Under the pieces are notes generated by a model, which was not told the DNA's origin, made no database searches, and saw only the letters and a program-made list of their open reading frames with translations. Of a DNA stretch of 64,000 nt, positions 23,378 to 32,850 are shown piece after piece (within the stretch, counting starts at the first letter, position 1; each line of letters opens with the position of its first letter). This DNA is from an uncultured Nitrospiraceae bacterium (lineage in GTDB: Bacteria > Nitrospirota > Thermodesulfovibrionia > Thermodesulfovibrionales > Dissulfurispiraceae), in NCBI GenBank assembly GCA_903822005.1, contig CAIJNL010000045.1, forward strand, positions 52,313 through 116,312, read 5' to 3'. A program made the position numbers and the translations under genes.

Positions 23378-24181
23378 ATGAAAAAATATTCGATCTTACA
23401 TATCCCTTTTAGGGCCTTTTACTCAAAGGCCCTATATCGCGATATCGCGCTGAACTGGAAAGGCGTATGCTTCGGGTACCTTATCCTCATGCTTGCATTG
23501 TGCTGGATACCCACAATGTTCAAATTCCATTCGCTTGTAACTTTCATGATCGATAACCATGCCAGGCAATTCGTCGACCAGATACCCGAAGTCAGGATCA
23601 TAGACGGCAAGGCCTCAATTGATGAGCCTGTGCCATATTACATCATAGACCCGACATCTCACCAGGCGCTTATCATTTTCGACACTACAGGCAGATATAC
23701 TGCGCTTGAAAACGCCGGCGCTTTTGCGTTAATGACTGAAAAAGAATTTATAGTAAATAAAAGCGACCACGAAACCACCAGATTCAGCTTCAGGGACATC
23801 GACCATTTTACACTGACCAGGCAGATGATCAATGACTTCCTGGAGATGCTGCGAAAATATCTCGCGCTTGCGCTTTATCCTTTCGCACTGCTCGGCTCCT
23901 TTATCTTCAGGCTCGTACAGTCCCTGATTTACGCAGCCATAGGTCTGGTTTTTGCCTCTTTCTGCAAAACAAAATTGTCCTATGACTCGCTCATTCGTCT
24001 TTCTGTTGTAGCGATCACTCCGGGGCTGATTATCGCCACCATCCTCTTTACAGCTGACATTCATCTGCCCTTTGCGGGATTATGGTTTTTCCTTGCGGCA
24101 ATGGGATATCTTTACTTTGGCGTGAGGGCGGCCCGGGAGGAAAAGCCGCAGCCTGACAATATGATGAACCCGCATTCCTGA
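23378..24181 (+). CDS. DUF1189 family membrane protein
   Basis: The 267-residue protein has an N-terminal helix (GVCFGYLILMLALCWIP), a periplasmic domain of about 110 residues (with PEVRIIDGKASIDEPVPYY) and three further helices at about 160-245. The IxxG.ASI..P.PY pattern and topology match DUF1189, a conserved family without known function. ATG 23378 follows AGGAAAGG. It stands alone between a terminator and the toxin-antitoxin pair on the other strand. Confidence 0.75.
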   Translation: MKKYSILHIPFRAFYSKALYRDIALNWKGVCFGYLILMLALCWIPTMFKFHSLVTFMIDNHARQFVDQIPEVRIIDGKASIDEPVPYYIIDPTSHQALIIFDTTGRYTALENAGAFALMTEKEFIVNKSDHETTRFSFRDIDHFTLTRQMINDFLEMLRKYLALALYPFALLGSFIFRLVQSLIYAAIGLVFASFCKTKLSYDSLIRLSVVAITPGLIIATILFTADIHLPFAGLWFFLAAMGYLYFGVRAAREEKPQPDNMMNPHS

Positions 24182-24233
24182 GCACTCTGATATCGGCTCC
24201 AGGTCAGATTTCTGTCTTTTCTAAGCGGCCAGT

Positions 24234-24614
24234 TCAGGCTGTCTTTGGAATAAACTTCACCTTATCAAGATTCCTGAAATGCTCATCGCTTGTTACAAGC
24301 AGGCACTTGTTTTCTACAGCAGTTGCATAGACTACAGAGTCCGCCATGGGGATTGAATATTTGAGGCTGATATCTGCTGCAGACAAGGCTATGCTGTCAT
24401 CCAGCGGAACGACATGACTCTGCTGCATTAGAGCCACCGCTGTCAGCGCGTCTTCCTCGGTGCACTCTCGTTTTATCTTTTTGTATACCTCGTAGAGTAC
24501 TATGGTTGGCGTTACAACTTTTGATAAATCCTGAATGTATTTTCGATAATTTGAAGCATTCGGGCCGTCGACAAAATGTTCAATCCATCCCGATGAATCG
24601 ACCACATACATCAA
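24234..24614 (-). CDS. vapC: PIN-domain toxin (VapC-like)
   Basis: The 126-residue protein is a PIN-type ribonuclease: Asp6 in VVDSSGWIEHF, Glu in VLYEVYKK, Asp in MADSVVYATA and Asp in VTSDEHF form the acidic magnesium site. VapC toxins cut tRNA or rRNA. It begins 4 bases inside the end of the antitoxin gene (overlap 24611-24614), which couples their translation. The identity of the cut RNA is unknown. Confidence 0.88.
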   Translation of the reverse strand: MMYVVDSSGWIEHFVDGPNASNYRKYIQDLSKVVTPTIVLYEVYKKIKRECTEEDALTAVALMQQSHVVPLDDSIALSAADISLKYSIPMADSVVYATAVENKCLLVTSDEHFRNLDKVKFIPKTA

Positions 24615-24817
24615 CGGTCGACATCCTCTCTAAGACCGCCGGTCTTCATGCCTTTGATAAAACCGCGCAGATCATCAATACTCTGCACTGGGATATAGTG
24701 AAGACCGCTGCCCTTTACAATGACCGCCATCTTCTGCCCGCTTTTGAGGTGCAGCTTGTCGCGGGCTTCTTTAGGGACCGCTATCTGGAACTTTGAGGAT
24801 ATCGTAGCTGTTGTCAT
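24611..24817 (-). CDS. vapB: AbrB/MazE-type antitoxin (VapB-like)
   Basis: The 68-residue protein begins MTTATISSKFQIAVPKEARD, the swapped-hairpin AbrB DNA-binding motif, and has a short C-terminal tail (GGLREDVDR) that would wrap the toxin. Such antitoxins repress their own promoter. The bases just upstream (about 24836-24860) contain imperfect inverted repeats around ATATCGAT that could be the operator. The TA pair has no obvious mobile flanks. Confidence 0.85.
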   Translation of the reverse strand: MTTATISSKFQIAVPKEARDKLHLKSGQKMAVIVKGSGLHYIPVQSIDDLRGFIKGMKTGGLREDVDR

Positions 24818-25007
24818 ATAACCTCCGCTTTACTATTAGCATATCGATAGCATTATTGTAAATCAACAGAGTCCATATGTCAACAAACCCCAGCCATTTC
24901 TTTCCCATGTTTCGATATTCACTGCAATACTATTATGGCGCGGCCGGACAAAACAACTCCTGACATCGCGACAGATCATACGGAGGAGCTGAACCGTTCA
25001 AATATGG

Positions 25008-25013
25008 TATAAT
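25008..25013 (+). promoter_or_regulatory. TATAAT directly before vorB-like start
   Basis: A perfect TATAAT ends 6 bases before the ATG at 25020, so transcription would start at about the first codon and give a leaderless message. There is GGAGG at 24982-24986, too far away to serve the start (about 33 bases). No good -35 is seen. Confidence 0.4.
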
Positions 25014-25019
25014 TCTCGG

Positions 25020-26063
25020 ATGAAGAAAATCCTGATGCGCGGTAACGATGCTATAGCAGAGGCGGCCATACGCGCCGAATGCAGGTTCTACGCGGGCTAT
25101 CCCATAACCCCGCAGAACGAAATACCCGAATACATGTCACGCCGGATGCCCGAGGTGGACGGCATATTCATTCAGGCCGAAAGCGAGCTGGCGGCCATAT
25201 ACATGGTATACGGAGCGGCGGCCTGCGGGGCGCGGGCTATGACGTCCTCAAGCAGCCCCGGTATAAGTCTTAAACAGGAAGGCATATCTTATCTTGTGGC
25301 AGCCGAATTGCCTTCGGTAATCGTAAATATTCAGCGTGGCGGACCGGGCCTTGGAAACATAGCCGCAAGCCAGGCTGACTACTTCCAGGCAGTAAAGGGC
25401 GGCGGTCACGGCGACTACAGGCTGCTGGTTTACGCCCCGTACAATCTTCAGGAATGCTGGGACCTTACCATGCTCGCGTTTGACAAGGCTGATGAATACA
25501 GAAACCCGGTGATGATTCTGGGTGACGCGGTAGTCGGCCAGATGATGGAGCCTTTAGCTGAAACGCCTTATGTGAGGCCAGAACTCCCGGCGAAACCGTG
25601 GGCCCTCGGAGGATGTAAAAACAGGCAACCCAATGTAGTCAAGTCTCTTTACATGGGTGCGGGCGACCTTGAACAGCGCAATTATAATTTCGCGGCAAAG
25701 TACTTAAAGATGAAAGAAACCGAAGTCAGATACGAGGAGTACATGACCGACGATGCTGAACTGGTCCTGGTCGCTTACGGTATCTCAGCAAGGATAGCGC
25801 TTTCCGCAGTCAGAAGGCTTAGGGCTGAAGGAGTAAAGGCAGGCCTGTTCAGGCCGATTACGCTTTTCCCTTTTCCGGAAAAAAGGATCGGCGATCTAGC
25901 TGGAGCGAATAAACGTTTCCTCTGCGTAGAACTCAATATGGGACAAATGGTGGAAGACGTCAGGCTGGCTGTAAACGGAAAGGCAGAGGTCTCTTTCTAC
26001 GGAAGGCCGGGCGGCAGCCTGATAACGCCTGAAGAGCTTTACGACAGGATAAAACAGCTTTAA
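25020..26063 (+). CDS. 2-oxoacid:ferredoxin oxidoreductase alpha subunit (VorB-like)
   Basis: The 347-residue protein matches the pyrimidine-binding subunit of VOR/KOR-type enzymes that turn branched 2-oxoacids or 2-oxoglutarate to acyl-CoA with ferredoxin: RGNDAIAEAAIRAECRFYAG, YPITPQNEIPEYM, TSSSSPGISLKQEGISYLVA, and VNIQRGGPGLGN. Normally it is followed by the TPP subunit and a gamma subunit. Here the next gene is convergent with 10 bases between, and no partner is nearby. The alpha subunit must work with subunits encoded elsewhere. Between VorB and KorA I cannot decide from the sequence alone. Confidence 0.85.
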   Translation: MKKILMRGNDAIAEAAIRAECRFYAGYPITPQNEIPEYMSRRMPEVDGIFIQAESELAAIYMVYGAAACGARAMTSSSSPGISLKQEGISYLVAAELPSVIVNIQRGGPGLGNIAASQADYFQAVKGGGHGDYRLLVYAPYNLQECWDLTMLAFDKADEYRNPVMILGDAVVGQMMEPLAETPYVRPELPAKPWALGGCKNRQPNVVKSLYMGAGDLEQRNYNFAAKYLKMKETEVRYEEYMTDDAELVLVAYGISARIALSAVRRLRAEGVKAGLFRPITLFPFPEKRIGDLAGANKRFLCVELNMGQMVEDVRLAVNGKAEVSFYGRPGGSLITPEELYDRIKQL

Positions 26064-26073
26064 CCGGCTGCGC

Positions 26074-27105
26074 TCAGATATTTATTTCCCTGAGCTTTTC
26101 GAGCAGCATGCGCTTTGCCTCTGCCACACCGGCTTCGATTCTGCAGCCTGCGGCGTTCTTATGCCCCCCGCCATTGAACTGCTCAGCCACTCTGGCCACA
26201 TCGATGGCCCCCTTTGACCTGAGGCTGACCTTGCAAGTGCCGTCCTTGAGTTCCCTGATAAGCATCGCTATCCTTATGTCTTTCATGAGCATCGGAAATG
26301 AGACAAAGGCCTCCGTATCATCAGCTGCAGTCGAGGTCTCCTCAAACATCTTCGTCGTCACTGTCGAGACCGCAATATTACCGTCTATCCAGAGGGTCCC
26401 GATAACACCCAGAAAGAGCCTGAAACGGCCGCCGGAATAAGACTCAAATGCGTTTTCGTATGTCTCGCTGGATGACACGCCATAATCTATCAGCTCTGCC
26501 GCGACCCGGAAAACCTCGGCATTAGTGTTATCAAATCTGAAATTGCCCGTATCCGTGACTATCGCCGTGTAAATATTTTTCGCTATCGCCTGAGTTATTG
26601 TAACGCCCATTTTTTTAATCGCAGCATATACCAGCATACCTGTAGCTGCAGTTTCCGGAGAAATCCAGCGGATATTGCCGAAGCCATTTTCGGTCTGGTG
26701 ATGATCAATGACCACTGTAAACATACCGCCGGCAAGCGCACGCTTCAGCTCTTCAATCGCAGGTATCAGCTCTTTTGTAGACAGGCCTATCCTGTCGGGA
26801 TGGTTGCAGTCGACCATTACCAGCGTATCAAAATCAGCGATTTTTTTCCCGGAGGCATTAAAAGCCTCGAATGTTTCGAATTTGTCCTGCCCGGGAAGAA
26901 AAAGATATTGCGCAGGAATGGGATGCTTGTCGAGCAGCACGCACTTTTTTCCAAGACTATTGAGGGCATCTGACAGGGCCAAGCAGGAACCTATAGCGTC
27001 CCCATCCGGATTGACATGGGTAGCAATAAGAAAATTGTCCCGCGAAAGTAGTGCTTCTACTAATTCCGGAGGTGGAAGCAGCTTAGGGCCGATCTGCCGG
27101 CTCAT
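26074..27105 (-). CDS. nrnA: Bifunctional oligoribonuclease / PAP phosphatase NrnA
   Basis: The 343-residue protein is a DHH phosphoesterase: HVNPDGDAIGS, DCNHPDR, DHHQTENGFG, and the DHHA1 domain with FNGGGHKNAAGCR. NrnA degrades very short RNAs and 3'-phosphoadenosine phosphate. The start overlaps the rbfA stop by 4 bases. The order infB-rbfA-nrnA is a widely kept operon. Confidence 0.92.
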   Translation of the reverse strand: MSRQIGPKLLPPPELVEALLSRDNFLIATHVNPDGDAIGSCLALSDALNSLGKKCVLLDKHPIPAQYLFLPGQDKFETFEAFNASGKKIADFDTLVMVDCNHPDRIGLSTKELIPAIEELKRALAGGMFTVVIDHHQTENGFGNIRWISPETAATGMLVYAAIKKMGVTITQAIAKNIYTAIVTDTGNFRFDNTNAEVFRVAAELIDYGVSSSETYENAFESYSGGRFRLFLGVIGTLWIDGNIAVSTVTTKMFEETSTAADDTEAFVSFPMLMKDIRIAMLIRELKDGTCKVSLRSKGAIDVARVAEQFNGGGHKNAAGCRIEAGVAEAKRMLLEKLREINI

Positions 27106-27470
27106 TCATCAGCCTCTTCTGCGGGTCCCTTTTCTTTTATCTCTTTTAGCAGCTTGTCGATCTTGAAGCCCTGGTCTATGGATACGTCAATGCGGAATTC
27201 GAGCTGAGGCACATATTTTGACCTGACCCTCTTTGCCACTTCACTGCGTATGGCGCCTTTGGCAGAATTCAGTATCTCAAGCGTCAACTCCTGTTCTTCA
27301 CGCTTGAACACACTGACATAGACATAAGCTATCTTCAGGTCGTCAGAAAGGCTCACTTCAGTAACAGTTACAAAGCCGAAGCGCGGGTCTTTTACCCGCT
27401 TCGGAATGATATCGGCAATCTCCTCCCTCAGGAGGATGTTTAGTCGCTGTGAACGTTTGTATGGTAGCAT
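27102..27470 (-). CDS. rbfA: Ribosome-binding factor A
   Basis: The 122-residue protein has the KH-like fold pattern of RbfA (RSQRLNILLREEIADIIPKR, VTVTEVSLSDDLKIAYVYVS, KRVRSKYVPQLEFRIDVS). It helps mature the 30S subunit at the 16S 5' end. It is 37 bases after infB and overlaps nrnA. Confidence 0.95.
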   Translation of the reverse strand: MLPYKRSQRLNILLREEIADIIPKRVKDPRFGFVTVTEVSLSDDLKIAYVYVSVFKREEQELTLEILNSAKGAIRSEVAKRVRSKYVPQLEFRIDVSIDQGFKIDKLLKEIKEKGPAEEADE

Positions 27471-27507
27471 TGCCTTAAAAAAAAACCCTTTGGCTGAACG
27501 CCGTCGC

Positions 27508-30003
27508 CTATAACTTGGCGGCTATCTTCTCGATAATAAAGTTTTCGAGTATATCGCCTGTCTTAAGATCATTATAATTTTCTATCATGATGCCGCACTC
27601 GTATCCGGTTGCGACCTCCTTCACATCGTCTTTGAAACGCTTCAGGGACCCCAGCTTGCCCTGATAGACGACGATGTTGTCGCGGATTACCCTGATCCCG
27701 TCGCAGGCGCGAATCATGACTCCATCGATAACATGACAGCCGGCGATGACGCCGAGGCGCGAAACCTGGAAGGTCTGCCTCACCTCTGCCCTGCCCATGA
27801 CCTTTTCCTTCATGGTCGGCTCCAGCATACCCTCAAGGGCCTTCTTCACGTTCTCAATCGCCTCGTAGATGATATTGTAAAGCCTTATGTCCACGCCCTC
27901 TTTTTCGGCAAGCTGCGCTGCCTTGGTCTCGGGCCTGACATTGAATCCTATGATAATAGCGTTTGAAGCCGATGCCAGCATGACATCTGATTCATTTATG
28001 CCGCCTACTGTGGCATGTATTACCCGCACCTTGACTTCGGGATGGGTTATGTTGTCAAAGGCGCTTTTGATCGCCTCAACCGAACCCTGCACATCTCCCT
28101 TAAGGACAATATTCAGGTCCTTGATCTGGCCTTCCTTGATCTTTGCATAAAGCTCATCCAGCGTGAGTTTGGTATGGCTCACAACATCCGGCACCTTCTG
28201 CTTATGCGCCCTGGTCAAGGCTATCTGCCTCGCTTTTCTTTCATCCTCTACCGAGATGAAAGAATCACCCGACGCAGGCACTTCCGAAAACCCTATGACT
28301 TCGACCGGAGTAGAAGGTCCGGCCTTATGTATTTTTTTCCCGGTGTCGTCAATCAGTCCGCGCACCTTGCCGGACGTAGTGCCGGCAACAAAAGCATCTC
28401 CTATGCTCAGAGTACCTGTCTGGATAAGCACGGTCGCTACGGGTCCCCTGCCGCGGTCAAGTTTGGCCTCGATAATTGTCCCTTTCGCGAGCTTTGCAGG
28501 ATTGGCCTTAAGGTCCATTATGTCGGCCTGCAGAAGTATCATTTCGAGCAGATGCTCTATTCCTGTGCGCTTCTTTGCAGAGACCTCGACAAAGATATTC
28601 TGGCCCCCCCAATCTTCGGATACTACCTGATGCTCTGCAAGCTCTGTCCTGACCCTCTGAAGGTTGGCCTCGGGCTTGTCAACCTTGTTCACTGCCACCA
28701 CGATCGGAACATTTGCGGCCTTGGCATGATCTATTGCCTCGACTGTCTGGGGCATAACACCGTCATCTGCCGCCACAACAAGCACTACTATGTCAGTGAC
28801 CTTAGCGCCCCTGGCCCTGAGCTGCGTAAAGGCCTCATGGCCTGGCGTATCCAGGAAAGTGATCTCCTTGCCCTGAAGAGCGACCTTGTAGGCGCCTATG
28901 TGCTGTGTGATGCCGCCGGCCTCTGTCTCGGTCACCTTCGTCTCCCTGATGGCATCAAGCAGCGAGGTCTTTCCATGGTCAACATGGCCCATAATCGTTA
29001 CAACCGGAGGACGATGCACAAGGCTTTCAGCTGCATCCAGCACGCCTTCCTCGGAATCGAACTGTTCAGAAGATGCAAATTCGACCTTTACTCCCATCGC
29101 GTCAGCTATGAGCAGGGCGGCATCCATATCAACCGGCTGGTTTATGGTAGCCATAAAGCCCATATCCATAAACTTCTTTATGACCTCGGGGATCTTGCTG
29201 CCTATGGCATCAGCGAACTCCTTTACTGTGGTGCCTTCCTGCAGCTTGATGGATTTCCTTCTCGGCGCTGTTATCGGTGTCGGAAGCACTGGTTCCTGTT
29301 TTCTGAATTTGTGCGGCTTCTTCTGGGACTTGAGGTCCACCCATTTCTTCTGCTCGATCTTCCTTACTGACTGGAAGGCCTTCTGCATGGTGGGTTTGAC
29401 CTTTATCTTTTCGAGCTTTTCTGCCTCAGTCTCTTTGAGGAAGCGGTCGGGCAGAGCCAGGACATCATCTTCCGTTTCGGCAATAATCGGCGCCTGGACA
29501 TCAATGTCCGGCTCATCCGTTTTCTCGGCGGCAGGCTCACTTGCAGAAACTGCTCCGCCTGCGGGAACTGCTGCCTTTGGCGCGGGCTTTCTGGGTTCTT
29601 CTTTTTTAGGAGGCTCTTTAGCTGTCTGCGGCTTTGCTTCTTTGTCCACCACCTCATCTTTTTTATGCAGATCAGGTTTTGCCTTTTGGGAAACCGCGTC
29701 TTTGACCGGCTTCTTTTCCTTCTGCACTACAGGTTCTTTTTTCTGTTCAGGTTTCAAAGCAGCCTTCGGCAATACTTCCTTCGGCTTTTCTGCCTTATCT
29801 GCTTTTTCGGACTTCGCGGTCTTGACGGCACTGTCCGCAAAATGTTTCCTCAGTTTCTCGGCCTCGGCTTCGGTGACCTTGATATTGGTGGCCCCTTTTT
29901 TGTATTCCAAGCGCCTGAGACGCGCGACCTCCATAGCTATATCGGACGCCTTTATACCCAATTCCTTTGCAAGATCAGCGCTTTTTATACCTTCTGCGGA
30001 CAT
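27508..30003 (-). CDS. infB: Translation initiation factor IF-2
   Basis: The 831-residue protein has an IF2 N-terminal helix ([20 protein letters not shown]), a charged low-complexity segment (about 60-210, rich in Lys, Ala, Glu and Pro), a second IF2_N module near 255-300, the GTPase domain with G1 near 340 ([12 protein letters not shown]), G3 [15 protein letters not shown] and G4 NKVDKPEAN, and the C-terminal domains that bind initiator tRNA. GGAGGAG precedes the ATG. It is divergent from rpmB. nusA is not beside it, so the usual nusA-infB link is broken here. Confidence 0.97.
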   Translation of the reverse strand: MSAEGIKSADLAKELGIKASDIAMEVARLRRLEYKKGATNIKVTEAEAEKLRKHFADSAVKTAKSEKADKAEKPKEVLPKAALKPEQKKEPVVQKEKKPVKDAVSQKAKPDLHKKDEVVDKEAKPQTAKEPPKKEEPRKPAPKAAVPAGGAVSASEPAAEKTDEPDIDVQAPIIAETEDDVLALPDRFLKETEAEKLEKIKVKPTMQKAFQSVRKIEQKKWVDLKSQKKPHKFRKQEPVLPTPITAPRRKSIKLQEGTTVKEFADAIGSKIPEVIKKFMDMGFMATINQPVDMDAALLIADAMGVKVEFASSEQFDSEEGVLDAAESLVHRPPVVTIMGHVDHGKTSLLDAIRETKVTETEAGGITQHIGAYKVALQGKEITFLDTPGHEAFTQLRARGAKVTDIVVLVVAADDGVMPQTVEAIDHAKAANVPIVVAVNKVDKPEANLQRVRTELAEHQVVSEDWGGQNIFVEVSAKKRTGIEHLLEMILLQADIMDLKANPAKLAKGTIIEAKLDRGRGPVATVLIQTGTLSIGDAFVAGTTSGKVRGLIDDTGKKIHKAGPSTPVEVIGFSEVPASGDSFISVEDERKARQIALTRAHKQKVPDVVSHTKLTLDELYAKIKEGQIKDLNIVLKGDVQGSVEAIKSAFDNITHPEVKVRVIHATVGGINESDVMLASASNAIIIGFNVRPETKAAQLAEKEGVDIRLYNIIYEAIENVKKALEGMLEPTMKEKVMGRAEVRQTFQVSRLGVIAGCHVIDGVMIRACDGIRVIRDNIVVYQGKLGSLKRFKDDVKEVATGYECGIMIENYNDLKTGDILENFIIEKIAAKL

Positions 30004-30119
30004 TAATTTATGCTCCTCCTGTGTGACTATATAGTTAAGTTATAATAAACGCTTGTAACAGCACAGTTAAAATGTTATCATAAAAGACTTTCTATATGCA
30101 ATGAATCAAGGAGGAAGCA

Positions 30120-30308
30120 ATGGCAGCCTGTCATGTATGCGGCAAGAAAAGGGTAGTGGGAAACAACGTTAGCCACGCTAACAACAAGTCAAGCAGGATC
30201 GTGATGCCCAATATACAGAGGATCAAGATTCTCACGGATGGCGGGGCAAAGAGGGCACATGTATGTACCAGGTGCCTCCGCTCAAACAAGGTAGTAAAGG
30301 CAGTTTAA
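30120..30308 (+). CDS. rpmB: Ribosomal protein bL28 (zinc type)
   Basis: The 62-residue protein begins MAACHVCGKKRVVGNNVSHA and has a CxxC pair near each end (CHVC and CTRC), so it is the zinc-binding form. AAGGAGG precedes it. It sits in a divergent promoter region with infB. Confidence 0.93.
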   Translation: MAACHVCGKKRVVGNNVSHANNKSSRIVMPNIQRIKILTDGGAKRAHVCTRCLRSNKVVKAV

Positions 30309-30325
30309 CCCATCAGAAGCAGTCA

Positions 30326-30354
30326 GGGCCGGTTACCCGATAAGTACCCGGCCC
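30326..30354 (+). terminator. Hairpin after rpmB
   Basis: GGGCCGG (30326-30332) pairs with CCGGCCC (30348-30354). No clear T-run follows, so strength is uncertain. Confidence 0.45.
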
Positions 30355-30368
30355 CCAACCGCTATAAT

Positions 30369-30839
30369 ATGTCCAAGCGCCGGCGTCCCTTACAGTCCAT
30401 CAATCCTCTTCTGGACTCGATGTTCAGGGACCTCGGCATATCTGAACGCATCAAACTCGACGCCCTTTACCGGCAGTGGTGCGATATCTTCAGTGGTCCT
30501 CTGGCTGACCATACCGCCCCGACAGACCTCAAGGAAGGCATGCTCGTAATAGCCGTGGATTCTCCTGTCTGGCTCCAGCACCTGAAATTCATGAAGAAGG
30601 ACATTCTTGCCAAACTGAAGTCACACGGGATTAAAGATATAAGACTGAAACATGGCAATATCCGCCAGGACAGGGACGCCGGCAGGCCTGATAAAAGCCA
30701 GGACCGGGTAATCTTCCGGCAGCTGACCGCAGAGGAGATCGACGGCATAGAGCGCGCGGTGACAGAGATTGAAGATACGGAACTTCAGGATATAGTCAGG
30801 CAGGTCCTCGAAAAGTCGGCCAGCAGAAAGAGGGCGTAG
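30369..30839 (+). CDS. DUF721 (DciA-like) protein
   Basis: The 156-residue protein has the DUF721 pattern in its first 95 residues: PLLDSMFRDLGISERI, LDALYRQWCDIFSGPLADHT, LVIAVDSPVWLQHLKFMKKD. DciA proteins load replicative helicase in bacteria without DnaC, and this is the likely role. A TATAAT at 30363-30368 touches the ATG, and no ribosome site is visible. The C-terminal part (about 105-156) is charged and not conserved. Confidence 0.8.
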   Translation: MSKRRRPLQSINPLLDSMFRDLGISERIKLDALYRQWCDIFSGPLADHTAPTDLKEGMLVIAVDSPVWLQHLKFMKKDILAKLKSHGIKDIRLKHGNIRQDRDAGRPDKSQDRVIFRQLTAEEIDGIERAVTEIEDTELQDIVRQVLEKSASRKRA

Positions 30840-30926
30840 GCAGCAACTGCAACCTTACCGTTTCCCCCAGACATGACCAAGCTGTAAATGCATTCCTGAT
30901 TTGCCCACCTTACTCCGCTGTGATAG

Positions 30927-30940
30927 TATATGATCATATA
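30927..30940. promoter_or_regulatory. Perfect 14-bp palindrome upstream of the MBL-fold gene
   Basis: TATATGATCATATA reads the same on both strands and lies 89 bases before the start at 31029. Two small hairpins follow (TGGCCG-TAAG-CGGCCA at 30970-30985, and a weaker one before the start). It may be a regulator site. Confidence 0.35.
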
Positions 30941-31028
30941 TGAAACAAGGATTAGTCAGGGAAACAGCACATGGCCGTAAGCGGCCAGCCTGGGACAACC
31001 GTTCCCGGCAATATGAGGGGGGGGAATT

Positions 31029-31940
31029 ATGCGGAGAACAATTATCACCGTCTTATCGGTCGTGTGTCTCATGACGCTCGCATTCGCGGCTTTCGGTGCC
31101 GACACCGGAAAACTGAAGATCTCAATCCTTTGTGATGACACTGTGATGTCGGACCAGTTTGTGACCGAACATGGCGTATCGATTCTGGTCGAACTTCCGA
31201 ACGGTCACCGCTGGCTGGCAGATACAGGCACGACTGACATATACCTCGAAAATGCGAAAAGGCTCGGCGCCAATCTGGATAATCTGACCGGGATAACAAT
31301 ATCGCACGGACATGACGATCATGCCGGCGGCCTTATATTTTATCCACGCCTCAAAGGCAATCCGCCGATTTACGGCCATCCGTTAATCTGGGTAAAGTCG
31401 TACCAGATCAAGACCGGGGAGCCCGTACGCGTTACAGGCATGCCCTATCTGGCAAGAAAATATGCCGACCCTTCATTTCGCCCTGTGAACAACACCGTCA
31501 AGCTGGATGACAATCTGTATATGTTCACTGATGTACCGCGTCCGGCAGGAAGTTTTGCGCCGATCAAAGGCAACTTCTTCAACGAAGACGGCACCGGCCC
31601 GGTTACACTTCTTGATGACGCAACCATAGTAATCAAAACGCCCCGCGGCCTTGTTGTTATTTTCGGGTGCGGCCATGCAGGATACACCAACATCCTGAAG
31701 GCCATCAATAAGGAATTTCCGAAGGAGAAGCTGCTCGCGGTAATTGGCGGACTGCATCTTATGAATGCGAATGAAAAGGTGCTGGCAGAGGCTGTTGCCT
31801 TTACCAACTCCATCAAGGCCGATGATTTCTCGTTTTACGGCGGCCACTGCACGGGTGACAATGCTATAAAATATTTCCGCGCAAAATTTGGAGAAAAAGC
31901 TGTAAAACCGATGGGCTCGGGCAGGGTAATTACTTTTTAA
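31029..31940 (+). CDS. Secreted metallo-beta-lactamase-fold hydrolase
   Basis: The 303-residue protein has a signal peptide (about 1-24, AFAAFGAD) and an MBL fold with metal motif SHGHDDHAGGL, a later His in FGCGHAGYTN, and GGLHLM near the end. The overall layout (short substrate loop, VELPNGHRWLADTG) resembles the archaeal MptN-like dihydropterin phosphate synthase group, yet the signal peptide makes that role unlikely. The start at 31029 follows a run of eight G, a poor ribosome site. The substrate is unknown. Confidence 0.8.
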   Translation: MRRTIITVLSVVCLMTLAFAAFGADTGKLKISILCDDTVMSDQFVTEHGVSILVELPNGHRWLADTGTTDIYLENAKRLGANLDNLTGITISHGHDDHAGGLIFYPRLKGNPPIYGHPLIWVKSYQIKTGEPVRVTGMPYLARKYADPSFRPVNNTVKLDDNLYMFTDVPRPAGSFAPIKGNFFNEDGTGPVTLLDDATIVIKTPRGLVVIFGCGHAGYTNILKAINKEFPKEKLLAVIGGLHLMNANEKVLAEAVAFTNSIKADDFSFYGGHCTGDNAIKYFRAKFGEKAVKPMGSGRVITF

Positions 31941-31946
31941 GTTAAG

Positions 31947-31976
31947 AAAAGCCCCGTGGCAAGCCACGGGGCTTTT
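31947..31976 (+). terminator. Rho-independent terminator
   Basis: AAAAGCCCCGTGG (31947-31959) pairs with CCACGGGGCTTTT (31964-31976) around CAAG, 6 bases after the stop of the MBL-fold gene. The flanking A and T runs make it work in both directions. Confidence 0.85.
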
Positions 31977-32067
31977 CTGTTGTCAAAATGCATCTTTGCT
32001 CGCAAATAAGCACGTTTTAAATAGGGCACTGTCCCCGTTTTTCCGTTTTCAAATAGATCCACCCCAT

Positions 32068-32850
32068 TTATTTCTTTTCAAATTTTGTTCGAATATTTTG
32101 CAAAATAATATTATCTTTTTCGACAACATTGAGATATATTGGAATGTTTTTTTCTGCTTTGATAGCTTGCAATTCCGCTTCACGATTAATTTTATCAACA
32201 TTAAAACCAAGTTTACCTGCTTTTTGAATAATCACAGCAGTCCGTGTATCTTTTGCATAGACAGATTTTTCCTCAACTCGCATCAATGAAATCAAAGTCC
32301 ATTTATACGCTTCAACGAATGCCTTATAGTCCGCATGTGTTGTTGTTAATAATTCAGCTAAGTTTATCATAGATAAAGTTCGTCCATTATTAGCTGCTCT
32401 CCGCAACCAATATTCAGCTTTCGATAAGTCCGCATTAACATATTTCCCTTCCTTATAGAATTCGCCCAATTGATCTTGAGCATCTGCATAATTCTTTTCT
32501 GCTGCCTCATTTAACAGCACAAGTGCCTTTGATTTATCACGGCCATCTTGCATCAACAATCTATCCGCCAGATACGTTTTAGCCCTCGGATCGCCATAGT
32601 TAACAGCTTTTTGCAGCCAATATAATTCTTTTTTCTCATCTTCAACATAGTAAATATATAGAGCCCAACAGGCTTCAATGTCACCATCCTCTCCTGCCTT
32701 AGTAAGCATGGCCACTTGCGAGCTGATCAGAGGGAGGCCAAAATGCGTGGGCTGTGCTAATAATTTTATTATTACACTTAATATCGCAAGGTTAACTATA
32801 ATACCCAAAATAATTATCAAGCCATATTTGATAACATGTTTACCGTTCAT
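32068..32850 (-). CDS. Sel1-repeat membrane-anchored protein
   Basis: The 260-residue protein has an N-terminal membrane helix (IIILGIIVNLAILSVIIKLL) and Sel1/TPR-like repeats at about 50-190 (YWLQKAVNYGDPRAKTYLAD, LLNEAAEKNYADAQDQLGEF, YWLRRAANNGRTLSMINLAE). Sel1 repeats bind proteins and often occur in signalling or secreted effectors. ATG 32850 with GGAGG 11 bases upstream was chosen; GTG 32862 overlaps that site. The gene is clearly more AT-rich than its neighbours, which suggests recent acquisition. Confidence 0.8.
   Translation of the reverse strand: MNGKHVIKYGLIIILGIIVNLAILSVIIKLLAQPTHFGLPLISSQVAMLTKAGEDGDIEACWALYIYYVEDEKKELYWLQKAVNYGDPRAKTYLADRLLMQDGRDKSKALVLLNEAAEKNYADAQDQLGEFYKEGKYVNADLSKAEYWLRRAANNGRTLSMINLAELLTTTHADYKAFVEAYKWTLISLMRVEEKSVYAKDTRTAVIIQKAGKLGFNVDKINREAELQAIKAEKNIPIYLNVVEKDNIILQNIRTKFEKK

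Noticed and set aside
24836..24860. VapB operator palindrome
   Set aside because: The inverted repeat around ATATCGAT is imperfect, so it is mentioned with vapB but not listed as a site.
28015..29370. 451-codon frame antisense to infB
   Set aside because: It mirrors the strongly conserved IF-2 coding strand and has no ribosome site or recognisable domain; codon bias of infB creates it.
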